64,000 bases of DNA from DASTOB01 sp035720425 (GCA_035720425.1 DASTOB010000119.1:1-64000), one strand, 5' to 3'. Shown: positions 34,872-43,337, counted from the stretch's first letter. Program-made: numbers and translations. The notes: generated from the sequence alone by a model not told the origin.

Positions 34872-34879
34872 ACGTGTTA
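34868..34879. promoter_or_regulatory. Candidate LacI-family operator overlapping the -10
   Basis: TAATACGTGTTA is a 12-bp near-palindrome (one mismatched pair) with the central CG pair typical of LacI-family operators. It overlaps the -10 and initiation region of the lacI promoter, so bound repressor would block initiation and give autoregulation of the lacI-aglEFG operon. Confidence 0.45.
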
Positions 34880-34939
34880 CTGACGCGGGTTAGTGCCCCT
34901 CCCTCGTCGGATCCCCGCCATTGAGGCCGTGCTCAGCGC

Positions 34940-36082
34940 ATGTCTGCGGAGTCCGCCCGACCGATGAAACCCCGGCGTCCCACGAGTGCCGATGTCGCCG
35001 CCCTCGCCGGCGTTTCGCGAACGACGGTGTCGTTCGTGCTCAACGATCGGCCGGACGTCGCCATCCCGGCGGCCACGCGCGGCCGGGTCCTCGAGGCGGC
35101 GCGACGGCTCGGCTATCACCCGCACGCATCGGCACGCCAGCTGGCGGGCGGTCGGAGCCGCACGCTCGGCCTGATCCTGCGCCAATCACCCGAGCACGTC
35201 GCCGGCGACGCCCTGCTGGCTGAGACCCTGCGCGGCCTGGCCGGCGCCGCGCGGGCGGTCGACTACCGGGTCATCGTCGAGCCGCTCGCACCGGGCAACG
35301 GTTCGTACGACGAGCTCCTTCGGTCGCACCGAACCGATGGCGTCGTCGTCTCGGGCCCGCGCGTCGACGATCCGGCCCTGCCGCGCCTCGTGGCGGATGG
35401 CTTCCCGATCGTGCTCCAGGGTTCGCTTCCGGGGCTCGACAGCCCGAGTGTCGATGTTGACAATGTGGCGGGCGCGCGCCTGGCCATCGAGCACCTCATC
35501 GAGCTGGGTCATCGAGTGATCGGCTGCATCACGAACGCCCCTCTCGCCTACACGGCGGCTTCCGAGCGCCTCGACGGATACCGCGCGGCCCTCCGGGCGG
35601 CGGGCCTGCCGAGCGACGACGAACTGGTCGTCGAGGCCGAGTTCGACGCGTCGAGTGGCCACCGCGCGATGGCCACGCTCCTCGCCCGTGCGCCGGTCAC
35701 CGCCGTATTCGTGGCGAGCGACGTCGTCGCCCTCGGTGCATTCGCGGCCCTTCACGACGCCGGCCTGCGCTGTCCCGACGACGTATCGGTCGTCGGCTTC
35801 GACGACATCCCGCTGGCCGCGTTCTTCGATCCGCCCCTGACAACGGTTCGCATCCCGGCGCATGACCTCGGCCTTGCCGCGGGTTCCGCGCTGCTGGATC
35901 GAATCGCGGGCCGGCCCGTGCCGTCCCGGACGCTCCTGCCGACCGAGCTCGTCGTGCGCTCGTCGACTGCCCCACCGCGGTCGGCGACGGACGCCGAACG
36001 CGGACGGCGGGAGCGGAGGGGGTCCATGGAGGAGACGGATCGCGGCACAGGCCGCGGACCGGAGAAAGGAGTCATCGAATGA
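34940..36082 (+). CDS. LacI-family sugar-responsive transcriptional regulator
   Basis: A 380-residue repressor. The N-terminal helix-turn-helix TSADVAALAGVSRTTVSFVLN (about residues 14-34) and the hinge region, HASARQLAGGRSRTLGLI, are typical. The periplasmic-binding-like core carries VDNVAGARLAIEHLIELGHRVIGCI (about 173-197), TAVFVASDVVALGAFAALHDAG and VSVVGFDDIPLAAFFDPPLTTVRIP. The C-terminal tail of about 40 residues after ELVVRSS is charged and unusual. A second possible start is MKPRRPTSAD (34964). Its stop overlaps the start of the sugar-binding-protein gene (ATGA), making the regulator the first gene of the operon it presumably controls, with the operator described just upstream. Confidence 0.93.
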   Translation: MSAESARPMKPRRPTSADVAALAGVSRTTVSFVLNDRPDVAIPAATRGRVLEAARRLGYHPHASARQLAGGRSRTLGLILRQSPEHVAGDALLAETLRGLAGAARAVDYRVIVEPLAPGNGSYDELLRSHRTDGVVVSGPRVDDPALPRLVADGFPIVLQGSLPGLDSPSVDVDNVAGARLAIEHLIELGHRVIGCITNAPLAYTAASERLDGYRAALRAAGLPSDDELVVEAEFDASSGHRAMATLLARAPVTAVFVASDVVALGAFAALHDAGLRCPDDVSVVGFDDIPLAAFFDPPLTTVRIPAHDLGLAAGSALLDRIAGRPVPSRTLLPTELVVRSSTAPPRSATDAERGRRERRGSMEETDRGTGRGPEKGVIE

Positions 36083-37338
36083 ATCAAGGGTCCAGGCGGT
36101 GGCGAGGGATCGCCGCACTCGCGGGAGCCGGGCTGCTCGCCGTCGTGGCGTGCACGCCGGCGGCCGAAACCGGTGGCACGGAAGTCAGCGTGATCGGTAC
36201 ATGGGGCGGCTCCGAGCAGGAGTCGTTCCTCGCGATGGTCGCTCCGTGGGAGGAGTCGACCGGCAATACCGTCAAGTACACCGGAACGCGTGACATCAAC
36301 GCGGTCCTCACGACCGGCGTCGCCTCGGGCATCCTGCCCGACCTGGCCGGCCTTCCCGGTCCCGGCCAGATGACTGCGTGGGCGCAGGCGGGCGCGCTGA
36401 AGCCGCTCGACGAAGTGCTCGACCTCGAGACCTACCGGGCCGATACGTCGCCCGCCTTCGTCGACCTCGGAACGGTCGACGGCAAGGTCGTCGGCGTGTT
36501 CATCAAGAGCGCCCTCAAGGGCCTCATCTGGTACAACCCGAACGTCTTCTCGGGCTCCGCCCCGACGACGTGGGAGGCCGTGATGGGCACGGATCCGGGC
36601 TCCGCCGATTCGCTCTGGTGCGTCGGCATCGAGTCCGGCGCCGCGTCCGGCTGGGCCGGCACGGACTGGATCGAGGACTTCGTCCTGCGCCAGTCCGGCC
36701 CGGACGTCTACGACGCGTGGGTCAACGGGACGCACGCCTGGTCGTCGCCGGAGATCAAGTCCGCGTTCGAGGCCTTCGGCGAGGTGCTCGACGCCTCGTT
36801 CGGTGGTGCCGACACGGTCGTGAGCACGAACTTCGGCGCTGCCGGCAACCCGCTCTTCACCGACCCGCCCGGCTGCCTGTTCCACCATCAGGCCAGCTTC
36901 ATCACCGACTTCTTCAAGGAGCAGGGCGGAGCCGCCGACGGCGACTTCGACTTCTTCCCGATGCCGGACATCAACCCGTCGTATGCGGGCGCGTTCACCG
37001 GCGCGGGCGACCTGTTCGGCATGTTCAACGACACCCCTGCAGCACGCGACCTCCTCAAGTACCTCGTCACGGCCGAGGCCCAGCAGATCTGGGTCAGCCG
37101 GGGTGGCGCCCTGTCGGGCAACACCAAGGTGACCGAGTACCCGGATGAGGTGTCGGCACGCTCCGCCGCGGCCCTCGGAAGCGCGAAGATCTTCCGCTTC
37201 GACGGCGGCGACCTGATGCCGACGGCCCTGCAGTCCGCGTTCTTCAAGGCAATGGTCGATTTCACCCAGGATCAGAGCGCACTCGACTCGATCCTGGCCG
37301 AGCTTGACGCCGCCAGCGAAAGCGCTCGCGGAGGCTAG
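36079..37338 (+). CDS. Sugar ABC transporter substrate-binding lipoprotein (AglE-like)
   Basis: A 419-residue extracytoplasmic solute-binding protein. The signal ends in a lipobox, LLAVVAC with Cys25 as lipid-attachment site. SVIGTWGGSEQESFLAMVAPWEESTG is the usual start of carbohydrate-binding family 1, and FIKSALKGLIWYNPNVFSG, SLWCVGIESGAASGWAGTDWIEDFVL and CLFHHQASFITDFFKEQG match alpha-glucoside-binding AglE/ThuE-like proteins. Sucrose, trehalose, maltose or similar alpha-glucosides are likely ligands, consistent with the LacI regulator and the downstream fructokinase. AAAGGAG precedes the ATG by about 8 bases. A strong hairpin lies between this gene and the permease gene. Confidence 0.92.
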   Translation: MNQGSRRWRGIAALAGAGLLAVVACTPAAETGGTEVSVIGTWGGSEQESFLAMVAPWEESTGNTVKYTGTRDINAVLTTGVASGILPDLAGLPGPGQMTAWAQAGALKPLDEVLDLETYRADTSPAFVDLGTVDGKVVGVFIKSALKGLIWYNPNVFSGSAPTTWEAVMGTDPGSADSLWCVGIESGAASGWAGTDWIEDFVLRQSGPDVYDAWVNGTHAWSSPEIKSAFEAFGEVLDASFGGADTVVSTNFGAAGNPLFTDPPGCLFHHQASFITDFFKEQGGAADGDFDFFPMPDINPSYAGAFTGAGDLFGMFNDTPAARDLLKYLVTAEAQQIWVSRGGALSGNTKVTEYPDEVSARSAAALGSAKIFRFDGGDLMPTALQSAFFKAMVDFTQDQSALDSILAELDAASESARGG

Positions 37339-37348
37339 TTTGCCGAGC

Positions 37349-37378
37349 CACGGGGAGCCGGGAGACCGGCTCCCCGTG
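37349..37378 (+). other. 13-bp perfect hairpin between binding-protein and permease genes
   Basis: CACGGGGAGCCGG, a four-base GAGA loop, and CCGGCTCCCCGTG form a perfect 13-bp stem 10 bp after the aglE-like stop and 22 bp before the permease start. No T-run follows, so it looks like an mRNA-stabilising or processing element that lets the binding protein be made in excess over the permeases, as known for other ABC operons. Confidence 0.8.
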
Positions 37379-37399
37379 TCGCGATGGGTGGAGGGATCG

Positions 37400-38371
37400 A
37401 TGGACCAACGCCTCATCACAGCCGCGATCGTCGTGTTCGGGGTTCCGGCCGTCCTGGTCGGGTACATCTGGCTGACCGAGCGGATCCTGCAGGTCATGCC
37501 GGAACAGCGGCAGGGCCGGATCCGGCCGTGGATCTGGATCGCACCGGCCTTGCTGTTCCTCGTCGTCTTCCTCGTCTATCCGACGATCAACACGCTGGTC
37601 CTGTCGTTCCAGGATCGGGCGGGATCGGCGTTCGTCGGTCTGGCCAACTACGAGTACTTCTTCACCAGCTCGAGCACCCTCATCTCGCTCCGCAACAGCG
37701 TCCTGTGGGTGATCTTCATGACCGCCGGCGTGGTAGGCCTGGGGCTGATCATCGCGATCCTCGTCGATCGCGTGCGCTACGAGCCGATCGCCAAGTCGGT
37801 CATCTTCGTCCCGCTCGCGATCAGCTTCGTGGCGGCCTCGATCATCTGGACGTTCATGTACCAGTTCCGGGCGCCGGGGACGGCCCAGACCGGAACGCTC
37901 AACGCGGTGCTCGAACTGGTCGGCGTCGCGCCGTCCGCGTTCATCCAGACCGCGCCGCTCAACAACTTCTTCCTGATCATCGTCGGGGTCTGGATGTGGA
38001 CCGGCTTCGCCATGGTCATCCTGTCGGCCGGCCTCAAGGGCATCAGCACCGAACTGCTCGAGGCGGCCCGCGTCGATGGGGCGAACGAGTGGCAGGTGTT
38101 CCGCGGGATCATCCTCCCGCTCCTGCTGCCGACGATCTTCGTCGTCGGGACGACGATCGTGATCACGGCGCTGAAGTCATTCGACATCGTGTACACGATG
38201 ACGAGCGGGAACTTCGAGACCGACGTCATCGCCCACCGGATGTACCAGGAGATGTTCATCAACGGACACTTCGGCCGGGCGAGCGCGGTCGCGATCGTGC
38301 TCCTCGTGGCGATCGTCCCGTTCATGGTCCTCAACATCAAGCGGTTCCGTGAGCAGGAGGCGATCCGATGA
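37400..38371 (+). CDS. Sugar ABC transporter permease (AglF-like)
   Basis: A 323-residue inner-membrane subunit of the AglF/MalF type with about seven hydrophobic helices. The C-terminal EAA loop is normal: LLEAARVDGANEWQVFRGIILPLLLP (about residues 219-244), which docks to the ATPase. TALKSFDIVYTMTSGNFETDV is typical of AglF. The chosen ATG has GGAGG 9 bases upstream; a longer in-frame reading from 37304 starts inside the binding-protein gene and the hairpin and is unlikely. Its stop overlaps the start of the second permease gene. Confidence 0.92.
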   Translation: MDQRLITAAIVVFGVPAVLVGYIWLTERILQVMPEQRQGRIRPWIWIAPALLFLVVFLVYPTINTLVLSFQDRAGSAFVGLANYEYFFTSSSTLISLRNSVLWVIFMTAGVVGLGLIIAILVDRVRYEPIAKSVIFVPLAISFVAASIIWTFMYQFRAPGTAQTGTLNAVLELVGVAPSAFIQTAPLNNFFLIIVGVWMWTGFAMVILSAGLKGISTELLEAARVDGANEWQVFRGIILPLLLPTIFVVGTTIVITALKSFDIVYTMTSGNFETDVIAHRMYQEMFINGHFGRASAVAIVLLVAIVPFMVLNIKRFREQEAIR

Positions 38372-39255
38372 CCGCGGCCGTCAAGCCCGCCAGCGCGGTC
38401 GCCAGCAAGTCCCGGGGCCGCATCGGGACCCGGTGGCCGCTCCACCTCACGATCATCGTCCTGATGGTCATCTGGCTGGTGCCGACCGTCGGCCTGTTCG
38501 TCAACTCGTTCCGGCCCGCGTCGGACGTCGCCGGCTCCGGCTGGTGGACGGCCTTCGTTCCGCCGTGGGAGTTCACCCTCTCGAACTACGAGCATGTCCT
38601 CGCCCGCCAGGGCCTCGACCAGGCGTTCATCAACAGCCTGTTCATCACGATCCCGGCGACGGTCATGACCGTGCTCGTGGCTGCGTTCGCGGCATATGCG
38701 TTCGCGTGGATGAACTTCCCGTTCAAGAACGTCCTGTTCGTCATCGTCGTGGGCCTGCTCGTCGTGCCGCTCCAGTCGACCCTCATTCCGGTCCTCCGGC
38801 TGTTCGCCTCGACCGGAATCGCCGGGACGTTCCTGGCCGTCTGGCTGGCCCACACGGGCTACGGGCTGCCGTTCGCGATCTACCTGCTGCGCAACTACAT
38901 GGGCGGCCTGCCGCGCGAGGTGTTCGAATCCGCGGCGATCGACGGCGCCAGCCCGGCGACCGCATTCTTCCGGCTGGCGCTCCCGATGAGCGTCCCGGTC
39001 CTCGCCTCGCTGGCGATCTTCCAGTTCCTGTTCATCTGGAACGACCTGCTTGTCGCGCTGATCTACATCGGCGCGGTCAACTCGGAGAACCTGCCACTGA
39101 CCGTCGTCGTGGCCAACCTCGTCAACTCGCTCGGTGGTGAGACGCACTTCCTGACGGCCGCGGCCTTCCTGACGATGGCCCTGCCGCTCATCGTGTTCCT
39201 CGCCCTCCAGCGCTACTTCGTCCGAGGCATCACCGGCGGCGCCGTCAAGGGCTGA
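38368..39255 (+). CDS. Sugar ABC transporter permease (AglG-like)
   Basis: A 295-residue carbohydrate permease of the MalG/AglG class with six predicted helices. The first helix follows a basic N-terminus; SFRPASDVAGSGWWTAFVPPWEFTLSNYEHVL is a family-typical periplasmic stretch. The EAA motif FESAAIDGASPATAFFRLALPMSVP (about residues 189-213) is intact. The ATG overlaps the AglF-like stop (ATGA). No ATPase gene follows: a terminator-like hairpin and then the fructokinase come next, so the complex probably uses a shared MsiK-type ATPase encoded elsewhere. Together with the binding protein and the upstream permease this makes a complete importer except for the motor. Confidence 0.92.
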   Translation: MTAAVKPASAVASKSRGRIGTRWPLHLTIIVLMVIWLVPTVGLFVNSFRPASDVAGSGWWTAFVPPWEFTLSNYEHVLARQGLDQAFINSLFITIPATVMTVLVAAFAAYAFAWMNFPFKNVLFVIVVGLLVVPLQSTLIPVLRLFASTGIAGTFLAVWLAHTGYGLPFAIYLLRNYMGGLPREVFESAAIDGASPATAFFRLALPMSVPVLASLAIFQFLFIWNDLLVALIYIGAVNSENLPLTVVVANLVNSLGGETHFLTAAAFLTMALPLIVFLALQRYFVRGITGGAVKG

Positions 39256-39284
39256 CCGCTCGTCCCTCGCTCCTCCACCGCCCT

Positions 39285-39315
39285 GCGGGCGGGTCGGCAT
39301 CGCCGGCCCGCCCGC
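39285..39315 (+). terminator. Strong GC hairpin after the sugar ABC operon
   Basis: GCGGGCGGGTCGGC, loop ATC, GCCGGCCCGCCCGC makes a 14-bp stem with one G-U pair, followed by TCGGTTTCC. The T-run is short, as usual in high-GC genomes. It lies 30 bp after the AglG-like stop and 36 bp before the ROK kinase start, so it probably ends or attenuates the operon. Confidence 0.65.
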
Positions 39316-39351
39316 TCGGTTTCCTGCGCTCCCGGTTTGTACAGTTCACGC

Positions 39352-40296
39352 ATGAGCGGCGATCGGGTGCAGTACGGCGGGATCGAGTTCGGCGGCACGA
39401 AGGTCGTCTGTGCGATCGGAACGGGATTCGACGACATCCGCGCGCTCGAGCGCCTGCCGACCGAGAGCCCGGCTGCGACGCGCGACGCGGTCGCTGGATG
39501 GTTCAGGCGCGCCACGGCGGCGGAAGGGCCCGTCCGCGCCGTCGGCCTGTCCGCCTTCGGTCCGATCGAGACGCGCCCGGACCGGCCGGGTTTCGGCCGC
39601 CTCCTCGCGACCCCGAAGGCGGGCTGGTCGGGGAGCGATCTCGTCGGTCCGCTGCGGGACGCACTCGGCGTCCCGGTCGGGCTCGAGACCGATGTCGTCG
39701 GTGCCGCGCTGGCCGAGGGTCGTTGGGGTGCCGCGCGGGACGTGGGGTCATTCGTGTACCTGACCGTCGGGACCGGCATCGGCGGCGGGGCGATCGCGGA
39801 CGGCCGACCGATCCCCGGAGTGCCGCATGCGGAGATGGGCCACCAATCGGTCGCGCGCCAGCCCGACGATCCGTTTCCCGGCGTCTGCCCCTACCACGGC
39901 GACTGCCTCGAGGGACTCGCGGCGGGCCCGGCCATCCAGGCGCGCTGGGGGGCGCCAGGCGAGACGCTCCGCGACGAGCGCCTCGCGGCTGCGGTCGACC
40001 TCGAGTCGCGCTACCTCGCCGACGGCCTGCGCACGATCGTCTACGTCCTCGCGCCGGGACGGATCGTCATCGGCGGCGGCGTCGCCGACCTGCCTGGCCT
40101 GCTGCCGCGCCTCCGCGAGCGGCTCCGGGAAGCGCTGTCCGGGTACCCGGGGATCGCGGAGCACGCGGAGGCCGACTTCGTCCGGCCCGTCGCGCTCGGG
40201 GGACGTGCCGGCGTCCTCGGCGGGTTCATCGTCGCCGAACGGGCGGCGACCAACGACCCGACCGGCGGGTCCCCTACTCCGCCAGCCGGCTCCTGA
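39352..40296 (+). CDS. ROK-family fructokinase
   Basis: A 314-residue sugar kinase of the ROK family phosphorylating free fructose (or a related hexose) with ATP. The N-terminal phosphate loop is GGIEFGGTKVVCAIG (about residues 9-23). The catalytic Asp is in GLETDVVGAALAEG (Asp114). TVGTGIGGGAI is the second phosphate stretch. The zinc-binding segment HAEMGHQSVARQ, then CPYHGDCLEGLAAGPAI (His159, Cys179, His182, Cys185), is characteristic of the Bacillus YdhR/GmuE-type fructokinases, which supports fructose rather than glucose. A TTG 15 bp upstream is less likely than the ATG. It overlaps the convergent valS gene by 23 bp at the 3' end. Fructose would be expected from sucrose taken up by the neighbouring importer. 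Confidence 0.88.
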   Translation: MSGDRVQYGGIEFGGTKVVCAIGTGFDDIRALERLPTESPAATRDAVAGWFRRATAAEGPVRAVGLSAFGPIETRPDRPGFGRLLATPKAGWSGSDLVGPLRDALGVPVGLETDVVGAALAEGRWGAARDVGSFVYLTVGTGIGGGAIADGRPIPGVPHAEMGHQSVARQPDDPFPGVCPYHGDCLEGLAAGPAIQARWGAPGETLRDERLAAAVDLESRYLADGLRTIVYVLAPGRIVIGGGVADLPGLLPRLRERLREALSGYPGIAEHAEADFVRPVALGGRAGVLGGFIVAERAATNDPTGGSPTPPAGS

Positions 40297-42997
40297 GCCG
40301 CTCGACCTGGTCGGCCAGCTCGGCCTCCCGCGCCCGGGCGCCCTCGACGACGGCGGCCGGGGCCCGCGACATGAACGATTCGTTCGCCAGCCGAGCGCGG
40401 GCAGTGGCGAGGAACCCCTCCGCCTCGGCGAGCTCCCTGGCGAGTCGTGTGCGATCTGCGTCGCGGGGCTCGCCGGCCGGACGGCGGACGAGCGCCTCGA
40501 GTGACCCCGCCACGACGGCGAGCCCCTCGGGCGGCGTGCCCTCCCGGCCGCCCAGCCCGTCGCGTGAGGCGTGCAGCGTGAGCGGCCGAACGCGCGCCAG
40601 GCGGGAGATCGCCGGTTTCAGCGCGCCCACCGTCGATGCGAGCGCCCGCGGCACGGCAACATCCGCGGCGAGCCAGGCAGCGGCCTCGATGCCGGCCTCC
40701 GCGCGGGCGTTGCGGACGGCCCGGACCAGATCGAGCACTGCCGTCAGGTCCCGTTCCGTCGCCTCGTCGCGAACGCCACCGGACGGCGACGGCCAGCGCG
40801 CGACGATGAGCAGATCCGGATCGTCGGCGGCGTGGGGCAGTGCTCCCCACAGCGTCTCGGTCACGAAGGGCATGACCGGGTGGAGCAGGCGAAGGTACGT
40901 GTCGAGCGCCTCGACGAGGGTCCACCAGGTCGCCTCTCGTTCGCCGGGCGAACTGTCGTCATCGGCCAGTCGGACCTTGGCCAGCTCGATCCCCCAGTCG
41001 CAGAACTCGGTCCAGATGGCGTCGTACAGGACCCGCGTCATCTCGCCGAAGGCGAGCTCGGCGAGCGCGCTATTGGCCGCCTCGGTGGCAGCCGCTGCCC
41101 GGGAGCGGATCCACCGCTCGGTCGGCCCCAACCGGTCCGGATCGGGAGCCCGGCGCCGCGCATCGGGCGCGATCGTGGCCGGGCGTGCGCCGACCACGAA
41201 GCGGGTCGCGTTCCACAGCTTGTTGGCAAAGTTCCGGGCGTTGTCGAGCTTCGCCGGCCCGAACCGCTGGTCCATTCCCGGCGCCGCTCCGTGGATGAGC
41301 GCGAAGCGGAGTGCGTCGGCCCCGCTCTCGTCGATGACTTCGAGCGGATCGACGACGTTGCCGGTCGTCTTCGACATCTTCTTGCCGTATGGATCGCGCA
41401 CGAGTCCGGACAGGTAGACCGTGTGGAACGGCTCCGCGCCGGTGAGGTGGAGGCCGAGCATCATCATCCGGGCGACCCAGAAGAACAGGATGTCGTAGCC
41501 GGTCTCCATGACCGACGTCGGGTAGAACCGGCGCAGGTCCGGCGTGTCGTCCGGCCAGCCGAGGGTCGAGAACGGCCACAGGCCGGAGCTGAACCACGTG
41601 TCGAAGATGTCCGGGTCCTGCTCGAGCTCCGCCGCCGGCCGGCCGCACGCCTCGCACGCCGCCGGCCCGCCCTCCTCGGCCGACACGGTGATGTGACCGT
41701 CCGGGCAGTACCAGGCCGGGATCCGATGGCCCCACCAGAGCTGGCGCGACACGTTCCAGTCGCGGATGTTCGTCAGCCAGTGCTCCCAGGTCTTCTCGAA
41801 GCGGGCCGGCAGGATGCGCGTCCGGCCGCTCCGCGTGCTGTCAAGGGCCCGCGCCGCGAGCGGTCCGGTCCGGACGAACCACTGGGTCATGAGCCGCGGC
41901 TCGACGACGTCGTTCGAGCGCTGGCAGCGACCCACGATCATCTCGTGGGGCCGCTCCGCCTCGAGATCGCCGCGCCCCCGCAGGTCGTCGACGATTCGCG
42001 CCCTCGCCTCGTACCGGTCGAGACCCTCGTAAGGCCCGCCCTCTCTCGTGACCCGGGCGGCCTCGTCGAGGACGGTGATCGCGGGGAGTCCGTGGCGGAG
42101 GCCAGTCGCCCGGTCGTCCTGGTCGTGGGCGGGGGTGATCTTCACCGCCCCGGTGCCGAAGGCGGGATCGACGACGTCGTCGGCGATGATCTCGACGGTG
42201 CGCTCGACGAACGGGATCCGCACCCGACGGCCGACCAGCGTCGCATACCGCCCGTCGTCCGGGTGGACGGCCACCGCGGTATCGCCGAGGATCGTCTCCG
42301 GCCGCGTCGTGGCGACGGTGATCGTCTCGCTCGCGGACGGCTCGCCGGTCGCCTCGTCGACGAGGTGGTAGCGGACGAACCACAGGGTGCCCGTCTCCGG
42401 CGTGGGGATCGTCTCGAGGTCCGACACGCTGGTCCGGCATCCGGGGCACCAGTTGACGAGCGCCTCGGTCCGATAGGCGAGGCCGTGCCGGTAGAGCCGC
42501 TCGAACGCCACGCGGACGGCGCGCGCCGACCCGTCGTCCATCGTGTAGCGGAGGCGGCCCCAGTCGGCCGACGCACCGACCCGCCGTTGCTGGCCGAGCA
42601 TGACCGGCTTCGTGCTGTCGCTGAACGCGCGCATCCGCTCGAGGTAGCGCTCGCGGCCCAGGCTGCCGCGCGTCTCGCCCTCCGCCGCGATGATCCGGTC
42701 GAGGACGACCTGGGCGGCGATGCTCGCGTGGTCGAGGCCGGGCAGGAACAGCGTCGGCCGGCCCTGCATCCGTGCGTGACGGATGAGGAGGTCCTCGACC
42801 GCCGTCCGCTGGGCATGGCCGAGGTGGAGGCTGCCGGTCACGTTGGGCGGCGGCTGGATGATGACGAACCCGGGCTTCGCGTCGTCCGCGCGCGAGCCGG
42901 CGCCGTCCGGGGCGAACACGTCCGCCGCCAGCCAGCGCTCGTAGACGGCGCCCTCGAAGTCGATCGGCCGGTAGGCCTTCGGCAGGTCGGTCGTCAT
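40274..42997 (-). CDS. valS: Valyl-tRNA synthetase
   Basis: A 907-residue class I synthetase charging tRNA-Val. The HIGH motif appears as HLGHAQRTAVEDLL (about residues 58-71), with PPPNVTGSLHLGHA before it. The signature lysine loop reads KKMSKTTGNVVDPL, a KMSKT variant of KMSKS. The editing (CP1) domain has TTRPETILGDTAVAVHPDD and KITPAHDQDD. NVSRQLWWGHRIPAWYCPDG and ETGYDILFFWVARMMMLG are diagnostic for valine enzymes. The C-terminal coiled-coil arm (after residue 840, rich in Ala, Arg, Glu) is shortened but visible. A T-box leader lies upstream. A seven-codon minicistron (MNRDDDR) ends in the valS start (ATGA overlap, 42994-43017). The start ATG at 42997 gives MTTDLPKAYRPIDFEGAVYE. Confidence 0.97.
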   Translation of the reverse strand: MTTDLPKAYRPIDFEGAVYERWLAADVFAPDGAGSRADDAKPGFVIIQPPPNVTGSLHLGHAQRTAVEDLLIRHARMQGRPTLFLPGLDHASIAAQVVLDRIIAAEGETRGSLGRERYLERMRAFSDSTKPVMLGQQRRVGASADWGRLRYTMDDGSARAVRVAFERLYRHGLAYRTEALVNWCPGCRTSVSDLETIPTPETGTLWFVRYHLVDEATGEPSASETITVATTRPETILGDTAVAVHPDDGRYATLVGRRVRIPFVERTVEIIADDVVDPAFGTGAVKITPAHDQDDRATGLRHGLPAITVLDEAARVTREGGPYEGLDRYEARARIVDDLRGRGDLEAERPHEMIVGRCQRSNDVVEPRLMTQWFVRTGPLAARALDSTRSGRTRILPARFEKTWEHWLTNIRDWNVSRQLWWGHRIPAWYCPDGHITVSAEEGGPAACEACGRPAAELEQDPDIFDTWFSSGLWPFSTLGWPDDTPDLRRFYPTSVMETGYDILFFWVARMMMLGLHLTGAEPFHTVYLSGLVRDPYGKKMSKTTGNVVDPLEVIDESGADALRFALIHGAAPGMDQRFGPAKLDNARNFANKLWNATRFVVGARPATIAPDARRRAPDPDRLGPTERWIRSRAAAATEAANSALAELAFGEMTRVLYDAIWTEFCDWGIELAKVRLADDDSSPGEREATWWTLVEALDTYLRLLHPVMPFVTETLWGALPHAADDPDLLIVARWPSPSGGVRDEATERDLTAVLDLVRAVRNARAEAGIEAAAWLAADVAVPRALASTVGALKPAISRLARVRPLTLHASRDGLGGREGTPPEGLAVVAGSLEALVRRPAGEPRDADRTRLARELAEAEGFLATARARLANESFMSRAPAAVVEGARAREAELADQVERLRSRLAE

Positions 42998-43017
42998 CGG
43001 TCGTCGTCGCGGTTCAT
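42994..43017 (-). other. Seven-codon minicistron overlapping the valS start
   Basis: An ATG at 43017 encodes MNRDDDR and stops with a TGA that overlaps the valS ATG. AAGGA stands 3 bases before its ATG. It may recruit ribosomes for valS by coupling. No other evidence of translation exists. Confidence 0.3.
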
Positions 43018-43069
43018 CGGTCCTTGTGGTGCTCCTCGTCCGCCGCGCGTTTCGGTCGGGCGCGCTTCG

Positions 43070-43337
43070 TACAGCAAACGCCCCGCTCGTCCAGCGGACG
43101 AACGGGGTCGTGGTACCACCTGCTGGTTCGGCTCCGGAATCCGTCGGTTCGTCGCCGATGGTCGGTCGGCTCGTCGCCGACGTCGTTCCGGGGCCCTCTC
43201 GGCGCGCTATCGGGCGCCGCCCGTCACGACTCGCTGGCGACCTTCGCGCCGGACCGCCCGCGCGGCTCGCACCGTCCCGCGCTCGCTCCGTGGCCGTTCC
43301 CGACGCTACTCTTCCGGGTCCTCGCCGTGAGGGCGGG
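43070..43337 (-). promoter_or_regulatory. Valine T-box riboswitch leader of valS
   Basis: Reading the minus strand from about 43335: CCCTCACG (43333-43326) pairs with CGTGACGGG (43228-43220) at the base of stem I. The loop-E motif AGTA is at 43310-43307. The next eight bases, GCGTCGGG, pair fully with TCCGGCGC (43253-43246), directly followed by GAA, G and the specifier codon GUC (43241-43239), a valine codon. Downstream the T-box core TGGTACC is at 43118-43112 within CAGGTGGTACCACGA. The terminator stem follows. A -10-like TACACT lies at 43343-43338. Uncharged tRNA-Val should stabilise the antiterminator and allow valS transcription. The apical part of stem I was not modelled. Confidence 0.92.
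43081..43107 (-). terminator. T-box terminator hairpin before valS
   Basis: On the minus strand CCCCGTTCGTCC, loop GCT, GGACGAGCGGGG forms a 12-bp stem with one U-G pair, followed by CGTTTGCTG. It starts just after the TGGTACC box, whose downstream bases overlap the left arm, as expected for mutually exclusive antiterminator and terminator. The U-run is short (three), so termination might be weak. Confidence 0.8.
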
